DNA of 64,000 bases from Streptomyces sp. 6-11-2 (GTDB lineage: Bacteria > Actinomycetota > Actinomycetes > Streptomycetales > Streptomycetaceae), in assembly GCF_006540305.1 (NCBI RefSeq), contig NZ_BJOR01000001.1, forward strand, positions 3,348,001 through 3,412,000, read 5' to 3'. Below the pieces are notes generated by a model that did no database searches, was not told the DNA's origin, and saw only the letters and a program-made list of their open reading frames with translations. The translations under genes and the position numbers were made by a program. Shown here one piece after another: positions 48,360-59,552 of this stretch. The first letter of the stretch is position 1. Each line of letters starts with the position of its first letter.

Positions 48360-50006
48360 ATGGGCATTCTCACTCTCCTGCGGAACGCGTTCGGCCGGTC
48401 ACGCAAGGGGCGTACGGCCGAGGCAGAGGGTGCGGAGCAGACTCCAACCCAGGAGCCGACCCCCACCGCTGCCCAGCAGCCGGAGCCGAAGGTCCCCGCC
48501 CCGGCGGCCGAGTCCGCCCCGGAACCCCCCGCCACCGTCCACGTCCCGGACCCGCGGCCCTCCACCGGCGACGAGCACGATCTGGTCTCGGCCGCCTTCG
48601 ACAACATCACCGTCCCCAAGCCGGCCACCCCCGTGGACCCGACCGGCTCGACGACGGAGGAGCCCACCCCGAACCCCGAACCGACCGCTGCAGAACCTGA
48701 GTCGGAGCCCGGGGCAACCCCGGCCCCGGCAGCCGAGGAGCCGACCCCGGCCCCCGAACAGGCAGCCACGGAACCGGAGTCGGAGCCCGAGCCGACCCCG
48801 GCAGCCACGGAACCGGAACCGGCACCCGAACCGGCGTCTGCGACCTCCGACCCGGTGGTTGAGGACCCGACCCCGGAACCCGCAGCCGAACCGGCAGCGG
48901 CGGAGCAGGAGTCGGAGCCCGAGGCGACGCCCGAACCGCAGGCCGAGTCCGAGGCAGCGACCGAGCCCGAGGCGGAGCCGGAGGCCGACACCCCGCAAGC
49001 CGCCGACGGCGAGGAAGCCCCGGAGGGGCCACTCGCACCCGCCGACGACACCCGCACGGGTGATGCGGGTGGGAACGAACCGGCCGAAGGCGAAGCCGAG
49101 TCCGAGCCCACCCCCGAACCCGCAGCCGAACAGCCGACGGAGCCGGAACCGGAGCCCACGGCTGAGCAGTCGCCCTCACCGGCCGAAGGCGAAACCAAGC
49201 CGGAGCCGGACGCCCAGTCCGAGACCGAGCCGGCCGCCGAACCCGAGGCGCAGCCGGACGCCCAGTCCGAGACCGAGCCGGCCGCCGAACCCGAGGCGGA
49301 GCCGGACGCCCAGTCCGAGGCGGAGAACACGGGCGCCGAGCCCGCCACCCCCCTCGCCCACATCCACTCGCACGCCCCCGCCCTCACCACCGCCTACCAG
49401 TCCGCCGCCTCCGCCCTCGCGAAGCACGACCTCACCGGCACCCGCGCCAAGGTCTACCTCGTCCTCGACCGCTCCGCCTCCATGCGCCCGTACTACAAGG
49501 ACGGCTCCGCCCAGGCCCTCGGCGAGCAGACCCTCGCCCTCGCGGCCCACCTCGACCCCGAGGCGACGGTCCAGGTCGTGTTCTTCTCCACGGAGGTGGA
49601 CGGCACCGGCGAGCTGACCCTCGCCGCACACGAGAACCGGATCGACGACCTGCACGGCTCCCTCGGCCGCATGGGCCGCACCAGCTACCACGCCGCAGTC
49701 GACGCCGTACTGGCGCACCGCGCGGAGTCGGCCGACGACCCGGCGACCCCCGCCCTGGTGATCTTCCAGACGGACGGCGCGCCGGACACCAAGACCCCGG
49801 CCACCCAGTCCCTCACCGACGCGGCGCAGAAGCACCCCGCCGTCTTCTTCTCCTTCGTCGCCTTCGGCGAGCACGACAACAAGGCCTTCGACTACCTCCG
49901 CAAACTGAAGACCGACACCGCGTCCTTCTTCCACGCCGGCCCCACCCCCCGCGAGCTCACGGACCAGGAGCTCTACGAGGGCGTACTGGCGAACTGGCGC
50001 CCGTGA
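48360..50006 (+). CDS. Glu/Pro-rich protein with C-terminal VWA domain
   Basis: A 548-aa soluble protein starting at ATG 48360 (GAAGGG upstream). Residues ~20-325 are a low-complexity, highly acidic Pro/Glu/Ala region with tandem repeats (for example EPDAQSETEPAAEPEA, copied with small changes near 290-320). Residues ~345-548 form a VWA domain of the TerY/TerF type with the metal-binding MIDAS DRSAS (VYLVLDRSASMRPYYKDGS), a conserved Thr (RTSYHAAVD) and Asp (QTDGAPD). Proteins of this kind act with Ter-type stress systems, so a link to the TerD gene at 8226 is conceivable but not shown. Repeats suggest rapid length change. Confidence 0.87.
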   Translation: MGILTLLRNAFGRSRKGRTAEAEGAEQTPTQEPTPTAAQQPEPKVPAPAAESAPEPPATVHVPDPRPSTGDEHDLVSAAFDNITVPKPATPVDPTGSTTEEPTPNPEPTAAEPESEPGATPAPAAEEPTPAPEQAATEPESEPEPTPAATEPEPAPEPASATSDPVVEDPTPEPAAEPAAAEQESEPEATPEPQAESEAATEPEAEPEADTPQAADGEEAPEGPLAPADDTRTGDAGGNEPAEGEAESEPTPEPAAEQPTEPEPEPTAEQSPSPAEGETKPEPDAQSETEPAAEPEAQPDAQSETEPAAEPEAEPDAQSEAENTGAEPATPLAHIHSHAPALTTAYQSAASALAKHDLTGTRAKVYLVLDRSASMRPYYKDGSAQALGEQTLALAAHLDPEATVQVVFFSTEVDGTGELTLAAHENRIDDLHGSLGRMGRTSYHAAVDAVLAHRAESADDPATPALVIFQTDGAPDTKTPATQSLTDAAQKHPAVFFSFVAFGEHDNKAFDYLRKLKTDTASFFHAGPTPRELTDQELYEGVLANWRP

Positions 50007-50041
50007 CCCACCGGGCCACACGCCCGTAACCCACCGGACCA

Positions 50042-50084
50042 GGGCCGCCCCTTCCCACACCTCAAAACGGGAAGCGGGCGGCCC
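50042..50084 (+). terminator. Terminator between the VWA gene and metG
   Basis: GGGCCGCCCCTTCCC (50042-50056) pairs with GGGAAGCGGGCGGCCC (50069-50084) with a one-base bulge, forming a long stem just after the VWA gene stop. Confidence 0.75.
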
Positions 50085-50173
50085 ACCCGTGTCGGCTACG
50101 ATTTCAAGGTTCCGTAGACGACCCGCACCCGACGAGATCGTCACTCCACGTAGCGACTTGGGAGCAGCCCGCG

Positions 50174-51889
<1,716 letters not shown>

Positions 51890-51946
51890 GAGCGGGAGAG
51901 CACCGAGCACCACAGCGCCCGTGACCGGACGTCCGGCCGCGGGGAG

Positions 51947-52153
51947 TCACTTCCCCGCGACCGTGGTGTCCTCGATCAGCGTCGTACGCGTCGTCGACGC
52001 GTCGTCGTGTTCGTGGAGAAGGTGGGGGGGCTCGCCGTCCGGCTCGCAGGTCCGCGCGTCGATCACCTTGAGCCTGAGAGTGCTCGCGGGAGAAAGCGCC
52101 GGGCGCCCCCACTCGTACCCCCCTCCCTCCGCGGCTTCTTCACGTTCCGGCAT
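51947..52153 (-). CDS. Possible 68-aa small protein
   Basis: An open frame of 68 codons (MPEREEAAEGGGYEWGRP ...) starting at ATG 52153 with balanced composition and no obvious overlap. It has one Cys and an acidic, His-containing end (LLHEHDDASTTRTTLIEDT). There is no clear ribosome site and no recognised family, so it may be spurious. Confidence 0.3.
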   Translation of the reverse strand: MPEREEAAEGGGYEWGRPALSPASTLRLKVIDARTCEPDGEPPHLLHEHDDASTTRTTLIEDTTVAGK

Positions 52154-52179
52154 CGCGAAAAGAGCTGGAAAACTCCTGG

Positions 52180-52185
52180 TAAAGT
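52180..52185 (+). promoter_or_regulatory. -10-like TAAAGT upstream of the FG-GAP gene
   Basis: TAAAGT inside CTGGTAAAGT lies 50 bases before GTG 52235, in a local AT-rich stretch. The -35 region is not convincing, so the site is tentative. Confidence 0.35.
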
Positions 52186-52234
52186 CCGCTCACTTGTGCG
52201 AGGGCAGGGGACCCTCGCCGGGAGGGATCCTCAC

Positions 52235-55200
52235 GTGGGCAGACACGCCCTGAGGCGGGGTGGACTGGCCGCCACCGTCACCACACTCGCAGTCGCCGTC
52301 ACGGCCGCGTCCGTCACCGTCCTGACGGGAACCGGTGGCCCCGCTCGAGCCGCGGGTGCGCAGAGCGCGGCCGGGACCACCGAGATCACGCTCACCGACC
52401 CGGCCTCGGCCCAGCCGCGCTTCGACCAGCCGTTCGCGGCCGGTCCCGGCGGCTTCCTGCACGGGCAGTCCGGAATCCCCGGACTGCTGTGGACGAGCCA
52501 CGCCGACGGCACCACCGTCAGTGTGCGGACCCCGGACGGCCTCTTCACGCCGACGGGGCCGTGCAGTACCTTCGGCTCGACCTGCCAGCAGGCCTGGTAC
52601 GGCTCGGACGGTGACCTCGTCGCCCTGCCCACGAGCACGTCCGCCACGACCGTCACCCTGTGGGATCCGGCCACGCGCAGGACGTCGACCGTGACGTCCG
52701 CGTACCCCTACCGGGCGCTGGCCGGGAACACCGTCCTCACCAGCCGTACCCTCATCGACACCGTGGACGGCGAGCGCCGTGAACGCCCCTTCACCCCGGC
52801 CGAGGTGACCGTCAACAACGGTTACGTCATGGCCGCCGACGCGGCCGGGGTGCTGGTCAGGTGGGGCACCAGCCTGTACTACATCGACATCGAGTCGGCC
52901 GTCGTCACCAAGGCGTTCAGCAACGTCTCCGCCACCGTTCCCGCCGTCCTGAGCAAGGGCCGGATCGGCTATTACGGCGACGGCGGTCTGCACGTCAAGC
53001 CGCGCACCGACCCGGGCGGCGACGAGGAGTTCGTCGCGCTGCCCGGTCCCTACCAGTTCGCCAAGCCCGTCCTGACCGGCGACTGGCTGCTGCTGCCTCC
53101 GCAGACGGGCGCCGGCACCAGCACCACCGGTCTGACGGCCCTCTCCCTCGTCGACGGCTCGTCCCGCACCCTGCTGGACAAGGCCGGCAAGTCCGCCGTC
53201 CACGGGCCCGGCGACACGGCTCTCGTCACCGGCGGCACGAGCGCCGCCGACTGGTGGGTGCAGCGCGTGAGCCTGGCGGCGGACGGCACGCCGAAGCTGA
53301 CGAAGCTGTACCAGGTGCCCGCCCCGGAGAACGCCAAGACCGGCATCGCCCTCAGCCGCGGCAGCCTGCGGGTCGCCCAGGCCGACCCCGCCGACGCCAA
53401 CGGCTTCGACACCACCTCCGTACGGACCCTGACGACAGACGGCGGTACGGTCCTCGCCGCGTCCCCGGCCACCGGGAGAACGAAGATCCGCCCGAAGTGC
53501 CCCTACCCGGGCACCACGTGTTCGGCGCTGTGGGGCAACACGGTCACCTCGCCTCAGGACGTCTACCTGGAAGGGGCCTCCGACGTCTACGAGGACGGCC
53601 CCGTGCCGGGCTCGGACCGGCTGGTCCCGATCGGCTACCACTCCATGGGCTTCAACACCACGGGCGGCAGCATCGTCGACGTCTCCGACGACTACGCGGT
53701 CTACGACTCCGGCGGTACCGCCCCGGCCCAGTACGTCGGCCGGTTCGGCTACGGCCAGTTGCTGAAGCGCTCGGTCCAGGCAGCCGCCCTCAACGGCCCC
53801 GTCCTGTGGAGCGCCGCCGGCGCCGGCCGGGTCACCTCCTACAGCCTGACGGAGAAGAAGACCCTCACCACGGTCACCGTCCCGGGCATGGGCTGCGTCC
53901 CCGGTGAACTCCAGGCGGCGGGCCGCTGGCTGTACTGGTCCTGCGGCACTGCCTCGGCTGGCGTGTACGACACCAAGGCCGGCACCTCCCGAGCCGTCAC
54001 CCCGGGTGACGTACTGCTCGGCGACGGCTTCACGGTCCGTCACGACCACGCGGCCGGCACCCTCGTCCTGACCGACGCGGCCACCGGCGCCACCCGCGTA
54101 CTGGCTTCCGAGGTGCCGGACACCGGCCTGGCCGCCGACCGCCGCTACCGCTGGACCGTGGACGAGTACACGGGCCTGGTCGCCTGGTTCGACCTCCACG
54201 AGCGCACCCACGTCGCCACGACCGGCTTCGCCCCGTCGGCCCCGGCCGCGTTCCTGACGGACGCCGCCACTCAGGCGAACCTGAAGACCTCGACCCCCTG
54301 GACCGGCACCTGGCTGCTGTCCCGTCCCGTCACCTCGTGGTCGCTGACGTTCACGTCGGTGGAGAGCGGCGAGACCGGCAAGGCCACCCGCACCCTCACC
54401 GGCGGCGCGGCCACCGCGCGGGTGACGGCCCCTTGGGACGGCAGGACGGCGGGCGGTGTCCCCTTCCCCAACGGGCAGTTCAAGTGGAGCCTGAAGGCGA
54501 CCGGCCTCGGCACCTCCACGGCCGTGGCCATCGGCGGCGGCAGCGGCACTCTGACCGCGGGCTCGCCCGTACGCCACGACTACGGCGGTCCCGACGGCAT
54601 CGGCGACCTGCTCACCATGAACTCCACGGGCTCCCTGACCATCCACCTGGGCACGGCCAAGGGCACCCTCTCGACCAAGGTGGCCGGTACCGGCTGGCCG
54701 AAGGGGACCACGGTCGTGCCCTTCGGCGACCTGAGCGGCGACCGCTGCAACGACGTCGTCGTACGGCCGGGCAACGGCTCGCTGCGGCTCTACAAGCCGA
54801 AGTGCGGCGCCGCGCTGAAGGCGTCGACGCCGTACACCACGCTCGGTACGAGCGGCTGGAATCAGTACGACGTCATGGTCTCGACCGGTGACATCACCGG
54901 GGACGGACGCCCGGACCTGGTCGTCCGCAAGGCGTCCACCGGGGACATGTACCTCTACAAGGGCACCGGCGCGGGCAAGCTCTCCGCCCGCGTCAAGATC
55001 GCGAGCAACTGGAAGACGTACAAGAGGATCGTCGCCGTCGGCGACATCACCGGTGACGGCATCGGCGACCTGATCGCCCAGGACAAGTCCAACAACCTCT
55101 ACCGCTACAACGGCACACGCACCGGCGCCTTCAAGGCCCGCGTCAAGATCGCCACCAAGTGGGGAGCCTCGTACAACGCCTGCGTCGGCGCCGGCGACCT

Positions 55201-55339
55201 CAACCGCGACGGCATCGGCGACCTGATCTGCCGGGACACCTCCGGCAAGCTGTTCCGCCACTACGGCAACGCAAAGGGCGGCTTCGGCGCACGGACGCAG
55301 ATCGGCACCGGCTGGGGCGGGTACAAGGCCCTGTACTGA
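52235..55339 (+). CDS. Secreted FG-GAP/VCBS-repeat protein
   Basis: A 1034-aa exported protein starting at GTG 52235 (GGAGGG upstream). The signal peptide (LAATVTTLAVAVTAASVTVL ... ARAAG) occupies about residues 10-40. The middle (~45-740) is beta-rich, propeller-like, with Gly/Asp/Thr-rich strands. Then comes an FlgD-Ig-like segment (TWLLSRPVTSWSLTF ... GVPFPNGQFKWSLKATG). The C-terminal ~220 residues have four calcium-binding FG-GAP-type motifs: GDLSGDRCNDVVV, GDITGDGRPDLVV, GDITGDGIGDLIA and GDLNRDGIGDLIC. It is probably an extracellular adhesive or substrate-binding protein. It is convergent with aspS, with a long shared terminator. Confidence 0.87.
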   Translation: MGRHALRRGGLAATVTTLAVAVTAASVTVLTGTGGPARAAGAQSAAGTTEITLTDPASAQPRFDQPFAAGPGGFLHGQSGIPGLLWTSHADGTTVSVRTPDGLFTPTGPCSTFGSTCQQAWYGSDGDLVALPTSTSATTVTLWDPATRRTSTVTSAYPYRALAGNTVLTSRTLIDTVDGERRERPFTPAEVTVNNGYVMAADAAGVLVRWGTSLYYIDIESAVVTKAFSNVSATVPAVLSKGRIGYYGDGGLHVKPRTDPGGDEEFVALPGPYQFAKPVLTGDWLLLPPQTGAGTSTTGLTALSLVDGSSRTLLDKAGKSAVHGPGDTALVTGGTSAADWWVQRVSLAADGTPKLTKLYQVPAPENAKTGIALSRGSLRVAQADPADANGFDTTSVRTLTTDGGTVLAASPATGRTKIRPKCPYPGTTCSALWGNTVTSPQDVYLEGASDVYEDGPVPGSDRLVPIGYHSMGFNTTGGSIVDVSDDYAVYDSGGTAPAQYVGRFGYGQLLKRSVQAAALNGPVLWSAAGAGRVTSYSLTEKKTLTTVTVPGMGCVPGELQAAGRWLYWSCGTASAGVYDTKAGTSRAVTPGDVLLGDGFTVRHDHAAGTLVLTDAATGATRVLASEVPDTGLAADRRYRWTVDEYTGLVAWFDLHERTHVATTGFAPSAPAAFLTDAATQANLKTSTPWTGTWLLSRPVTSWSLTFTSVESGETGKATRTLTGGAATARVTAPWDGRTAGGVPFPNGQFKWSLKATGLGTSTAVAIGGGSGTLTAGSPVRHDYGGPDGIGDLLTMNSTGSLTIHLGTAKGTLSTKVAGTGWPKGTTVVPFGDLSGDRCNDVVVRPGNGSLRLYKPKCGAALKASTPYTTLGTSGWNQYDVMVSTGDITGDGRPDLVVRKASTGDMYLYKGTGAGKLSARVKIASNWKTYKRIVAVGDITGDGIGDLIAQDKSNNLYRYNGTRTGAFKARVKIATKWGASYNACVGAGDLNRDGIGDLICRDTSGKLFRHYGNAKGGFGARTQIGTGWGGYKALY

Positions 55340-55355
55340 CCCCGTCCGAACAGTA

Positions 55356-55394
55356 AAGGCGGCTCGGAACCGGACACCGGTTCCGAGCCGCCTT
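55356..55394. terminator. Bidirectional terminator (18-bp stem)
   Basis: The 18-base arm AAGGCGGCTCGGAACCGG (55356-55373) pairs perfectly with 55377-55394 across the 3-base loop ACA. It separates the FG-GAP gene (+) and aspS (-), with A and T at the stem ends to act as U-tracts in either direction. Confidence 0.88.
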
Positions 55395-55411
55395 CATGCT
55401 GCGGCCGCGGC

Positions 55412-57175
55412 CTACTTCGGCTGCGGCTTGCGTACCGACAGGTGCAGTTCCCTCAGGCGGGACTCGTCCAGTTCGGTCGGGGCGCCCATCATCAGGTCCT
55501 GGGCGTTGCCGTTGAGCGGGAAGGCGATGGTCTCGCGGATGTTGGGCTCGTCCGCGAGCAGCATGACGATGCGGTCGACGCCCGGCGCGATGCCGCCGTG
55601 CGGCGGGGCGCCGAAGCGGAACGCGCGGAGCATGCCGGCGAACTTCTCCTCGACGGTCTCGCGGTCGTAGCCCGCGATCTCGAAGGCCTTGAGCATGATG
55701 TCCGGCTCGTGGTTCCGGATGGCGCCGGAGGACAGCTCGACACCGTTGCAGACGATGTCGTACTGCCAGCCCAGGATGTCCAGCGGGTCCTGGGTCTCCA
55801 GGGCCTCCAGGCCGCCCTGCGGCATCGAGAACGGGTTGTGGGAGAAGTCGATCCCGCCCGTCTCCTCGTCCCGCTCGTACATCGGGAAGTCGACGATCCA
55901 GCAGAAGCGGAAGACGTTCTCCTCGAACTGGCCGGCGCGCTTGGCGGCCTCCACCCGCACCGCGCCCATGATCTTCGAGACCTCGTCGAAGTCGCCCGCG
56001 CCGAAGAACACCGCGTGACCGGGGGCGAGCGACAGCCGCTTGGTCAGCTCCGCGACGTTCTCCTCGGTCAGGAACTTCGCGATCGGGCCGCTCAGCGCGC
56101 CGTCCTCGCCGACCCGCACCCACGCCAGGCCCTTCGCGCCCTGCTCGACCGCGTACTCGCCGAGCTGGTCGAAGAACTTGCGGGGCTGCCCGGCGGTGTC
56201 CGGCACCGGCAGCGCGCGGACGTGCTTGCCCGCGAACGCCTTGAACTCCGAGCCCGCGAAGATGTCGGTGATGTCGACGAGCTCCAGCTTGGCGCGCAGG
56301 TCCGGCTTGTCGGAGCCGTACTTCAGCATCGCCTCGCGGAACGGGATCCGCGGGAAGGGGGAGGTGACGTGGCGGCCGTCCCCGAACTCCTCGAAGAGCT
56401 CCGTCATGAGCTTCTCGATCGGCTGGAAGACGTCCTCCTGCTCGACGAAGCTCATCTCGACGTCGAGCTGGTAGAACTCGCCCGGCGAGCGGTCCGCGCG
56501 GGCGTCCTCGTCACGGAAGCAGGGGGCGATCTGGAAGTAGCGGTCGAAGCCCGAGATCATCAGCAGCTGCTTGAACTGCTGCGGGGCCTGCGGGAGGGCG
56601 TAGAACCTGCCCGGGTGGACCCGGGAGGGGACCACGTAGTCGCGGGCGCCCTCGGGGGAGGTGGCGGACAGGATCGGCGTCGCCATCTCGTTGAAGCCCA
56701 TCGCCGACATCTTCTGGCGGATGGCGGAGATGACCGCCGTGCGCAGCAGGATGTTGCGGTGCATGCGCTCGCGGCGCAGGTCCAGGAAGCGGTACTCCAG
56801 GCGCCGCTCCTCGTTGACCCCGTCCTCGGCGTTGATGGTGAAGGGGAGCGGGGCCGCCGCGCCCAGCACCTCGACCTCGCCGACCTCGATCTCGATCTCG
56901 CCGGTGGGCAGCTCGGGGTTGACGTTGTCGGCGCCCCGGGAGACGACCTTGCCGTCGACGCGGACGACGGTCTCCTTGGAGAGCTTGTCGAGGGCCTCGT
57001 ACGCGGGCGTGCCGGGACGGGCGACGAGCTGCGTGATGCCGTAGTGGTCGCGCAGATCGATGAAGAGGATGCCGCCCAGGTCGCGCCGATTGTGCAGCCA
57101 GCCACTCAGCCGGACGTCGGTGCCGACGTCAGAGGCGCGGAGCTCGCCGCAGGTGTGGGACCTGTACCGATGCAT
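55412..57175 (-). CDS. aspS: Aspartate-tRNA ligase
   Basis: A 587-aa class II synthetase starting at ATG 57175. The N-terminal OB-fold anticodon domain (residues ~1-105, [24 protein letters not shown]) is followed by the catalytic domain with motif 2 ([22 protein letters not shown]) and motif 3 ([14 protein letters not shown]), and contains a bacterial GAD insertion domain (~290-410). It charges tRNA(Asp), and in bacteria lacking AsnRS it may also charge tRNA(Asn) for the amidotransferase route. The relation to metG nearby matches the known Streptomyces order. It is transcribed divergently from the phosphatase gene at 57370. Confidence 0.97.
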   Translation of the reverse strand: MHRYRSHTCGELRASDVGTDVRLSGWLHNRRDLGGILFIDLRDHYGITQLVARPGTPAYEALDKLSKETVVRVDGKVVSRGADNVNPELPTGEIEIEVGEVEVLGAAAPLPFTINAEDGVNEERRLEYRFLDLRRERMHRNILLRTAVISAIRQKMSAMGFNEMATPILSATSPEGARDYVVPSRVHPGRFYALPQAPQQFKQLLMISGFDRYFQIAPCFRDEDARADRSPGEFYQLDVEMSFVEQEDVFQPIEKLMTELFEEFGDGRHVTSPFPRIPFREAMLKYGSDKPDLRAKLELVDITDIFAGSEFKAFAGKHVRALPVPDTAGQPRKFFDQLGEYAVEQGAKGLAWVRVGEDGALSGPIAKFLTEENVAELTKRLSLAPGHAVFFGAGDFDEVSKIMGAVRVEAAKRAGQFEENVFRFCWIVDFPMYERDEETGGIDFSHNPFSMPQGGLEALETQDPLDILGWQYDIVCNGVELSSGAIRNHEPDIMLKAFEIAGYDRETVEEKFAGMLRAFRFGAPPHGGIAPGVDRIVMLLADEPNIRETIAFPLNGNAQDLMMGAPTELDESRLRELHLSVRKPQPK

Positions 57176-57357
57176 CGTCGTTCATCCAGTCTTCGCGGAT
57201 CGGGGATCACCGGGCGGGCACGGCCCGGACCTACCAAGCGTACCGGGCACCTCAAGATCGGCTCCCCACCATTAAGAGAGGTCCCGGCCGGCAACGGGGC
57301 AGCGCCGAAGTCCGCACGGCCGTACACCTTCGGTGGCAGTGTCCGATCGCCTCTTCT

Positions 57358-57363
57358 TACAGT
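57358..57363 (+). promoter_or_regulatory. -10 box (TACAGT) for a leaderless mRNA
   Basis: TACAGT ends six bases before ATG 57370, so transcription should start at or near the A of the start codon. There is no ribosome site, which supports a leaderless mRNA. The -35 region is weak. Confidence 0.5.
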
Positions 57364-57369
57364 GGGGCA

Positions 57370-59532
57370 ATGCGCACTGGTGAGCCCCTGCCCGCCGTGG
57401 GGGACGTACTCGCCGCCCTCGCGACCGGGATGTGGCACTGGGACACGGCCACCGGCCTGGTCTCGGTCGACGCCGAGGCGGCCCGACTGCTCGGGCTGCC
57501 CGCCGAGGAGGCCACGCTCAGGGAAGCCCAGGTGCGCGCCCGTCTCCACCCGGTCGACTGGAACGAGATCACCGGCGTCGTGCAGCTGGCCGTCGCCGAG
57601 GGCACCCTCGCCGAGGTGCGCATCCGCATCATGGACGAGCGCAACCGGTTCGTCCGGGTCGTGCGCAGCCGCTCCAAGCCGACCTTCGACGCCCGCAAGA
57701 AGGCGTACAAGCTGATCGGCACCCTTCAGGAGGTCGCCGAGCCGACGCCCGGTTCCCCCGCCGGGCGAAGAGCGGTCACCGGGGACTGGCGGCGCTCGCG
57801 GGAGGCCTTCCTGCTCGACGCCGGCCGGGCGCTGGCCGAGGCCCGCTCCACGGCGAAGGTGCTGCGGGTGGCGGCCGGCCTGTCGATGCCGGGGTTCTCG
57901 CCGGACGGGCTGGCGGTCTTCGGCATGCAGGGCGACCGGCTGACGATCATCGGCCACCACGGGCAGCGGCCCGGCGACGAGGGCCCCTTCGTGCACATGG
58001 CGCTGGAGACGGACTACCCGGCCGCCGAGGTGGTCCGCACCGGGCGGGCCGTCTACCTCTCCTCCCCGGGGCGGTACAAGTCCCGCTACCCGCTCACCTG
58101 GCCGCTCGCCGAGCGCTTCCACCGCCACTCCTGGGCGTTCCTGCCGCTGACCGTCGCAGGCCGCACGATGGGCGCCTGGATGGCCGCCTTCACCCACCCG
58201 GTGGCCTTCACCCCGGACGAGCGCTCGGTGCTGACCACGGTGGCCCGCATGCTCGCCCAGGCCCTGTCCCGGGCCGGGACCGCGGAGACCGAGCGGGAGC
58301 TGAGCGAGGGCCTGCAGCGCGCGATGATGCCGACGGTGGGCCCCGGGGTCCCCGGCATGGACGTGGCCGCCCGCTACGTCCCCACCGGCGGCGGCCTCCA
58401 GATCGGCGGCGACTGGTACGACATGATCCCGCTGCCCGGCGCCACCTCGCGGTCCCGCACGTCCGCCGGGCCGGGACGCTTCGCCCTGGTCATGGGGGAC
58501 GTCCAGGGCCACGACGTGCGTGCCGCGGGGCTCATGGGCCAGCTGCGCATCGCCCTGCGCGCCTACGCCTCGGAGGGGCACTGCCCGGACGCGGTGCTCT
58601 CCCGCGCCTCCCGTTTCCTGCACGGCGTCCTCGCCGCCGGCGCCGACGGCGAGGACGCCGAGGACACTGACGGGGTCGCCGACCTGCGCTTCGCGACCTG
58701 CCTGTACGCGGAGGTCGACCCGCGCACCGGGGTCCTGGAGGTGGCCCGCGCGGGCCACCCGGACCCCGTGATACGGATGGCGGACGGCACGGTGCTGCAA
58801 CGCCCGACGGCGGGCGGGCTGCCGCTCGGCATCGACCCGGACTCCGACTACCCGATCACCCGGTTCACCCTGGAGCCGGGCGAGACGATGATGATCTGCA
58901 CGGACGGCCTGATCGAGACCGGCGGCCACGACCTGGACACCGGCTGGCAGCGGATCCGTACGATCCTGGAACGGCACGGCGGCGACGCCGAGGAGCTCGC
59001 CGACGCGCTGGTGCAGGCCGTGCACGGACCCTCCTCGCACCACACCACCGGGCCCCTGGCCGACCGGCGCGAGGACGACATCGCCGTGCTGCTGCTGAGC
59101 CGGCGCCGCGACGGCCGGGCGGTCCGCCCCAGGCTGCGGCACACCCTGATGACGGTCGCCCAGGCCGAGCCCGAGCGGGTCTCCGTGGCCCGCCGGCAAC
59201 TGCGGGAGCTGCTGCACGACTGGTCGAGCGAGGAGCACGTGGACACGGCGGTGCTGCTGCTGTCGGAGACCCTCGCCAACGTCCTGCTGCACACCGACGT
59301 CGACGCGCTGGTGCTGGCCGAGGTCAGTGGTGAGAGGGGCGAGCGGCGTCTGCGGGTGCAGGTCACCGACGCCGGCGACGATCTGCCGCACAAACGCAGG
59401 CCCGGCGAACTCGCCTCCTCCGGGCGCGGGCTGGTGCTGATCGAACTGCTCGCGGACGCGTGGGGCGTCCTGCCGCGGGGCCAGGGCAAGAGCATCTGGT
59501 TCGAGCTGTACGAGGCCTCGGTGGCCAGGTGA
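57370..59532 (+). CDS. PAS-GAF-SpoIIE phosphatase with C-terminal ATPase domain
   Basis: A 720-aa cytoplasmic regulator starting at ATG 57370. A PAS domain (~10-115, TGMWHWDTATGLVSVDAEAA) and a GAF domain (~150-290) are followed by the PP2C/SpoIIE phosphatase core (~330-560) with metal-binding GGDWYDMIPLPG, VMGDVQGHDVRAA, FATCLYAEVD and DDIAVLLLSRR. The C-terminal ~130 residues form an HATPase_c_2 anti-sigma kinase-like domain (SETLANVLLHTDVD ... GRGLVLIELLADAWG). Such Streptomyces proteins combine a phosphatase for anti-anti-sigma factors with a kinase domain in the SigB-like network. Which anti-sigma pathway it serves is not visible from the neighbours. Confidence 0.93.
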   Translation: MRTGEPLPAVGDVLAALATGMWHWDTATGLVSVDAEAARLLGLPAEEATLREAQVRARLHPVDWNEITGVVQLAVAEGTLAEVRIRIMDERNRFVRVVRSRSKPTFDARKKAYKLIGTLQEVAEPTPGSPAGRRAVTGDWRRSREAFLLDAGRALAEARSTAKVLRVAAGLSMPGFSPDGLAVFGMQGDRLTIIGHHGQRPGDEGPFVHMALETDYPAAEVVRTGRAVYLSSPGRYKSRYPLTWPLAERFHRHSWAFLPLTVAGRTMGAWMAAFTHPVAFTPDERSVLTTVARMLAQALSRAGTAETERELSEGLQRAMMPTVGPGVPGMDVAARYVPTGGGLQIGGDWYDMIPLPGATSRSRTSAGPGRFALVMGDVQGHDVRAAGLMGQLRIALRAYASEGHCPDAVLSRASRFLHGVLAAGADGEDAEDTDGVADLRFATCLYAEVDPRTGVLEVARAGHPDPVIRMADGTVLQRPTAGGLPLGIDPDSDYPITRFTLEPGETMMICTDGLIETGGHDLDTGWQRIRTILERHGGDAEELADALVQAVHGPSSHHTTGPLADRREDDIAVLLLSRRRDGRAVRPRLRHTLMTVAQAEPERVSVARRQLRELLHDWSSEEHVDTAVLLLSETLANVLLHTDVDALVLAEVSGERGERRLRVQVTDAGDDLPHKRRPGELASSGRGLVLIELLADAWGVLPRGQGKSIWFELYEASVAR

Positions 59533-59552
59533 GCCGTTCCCCGGCATGAGCC

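Larger units (their letters stand above)
51890..52234. other. 345-base region before the FG-GAP gene
   Basis: It contains a possible minus-strand gene (51947-52153, separate entry) and, near the right end, the promoter-like GGTAAAGT at 52178-52185. Confidence 0.4.
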
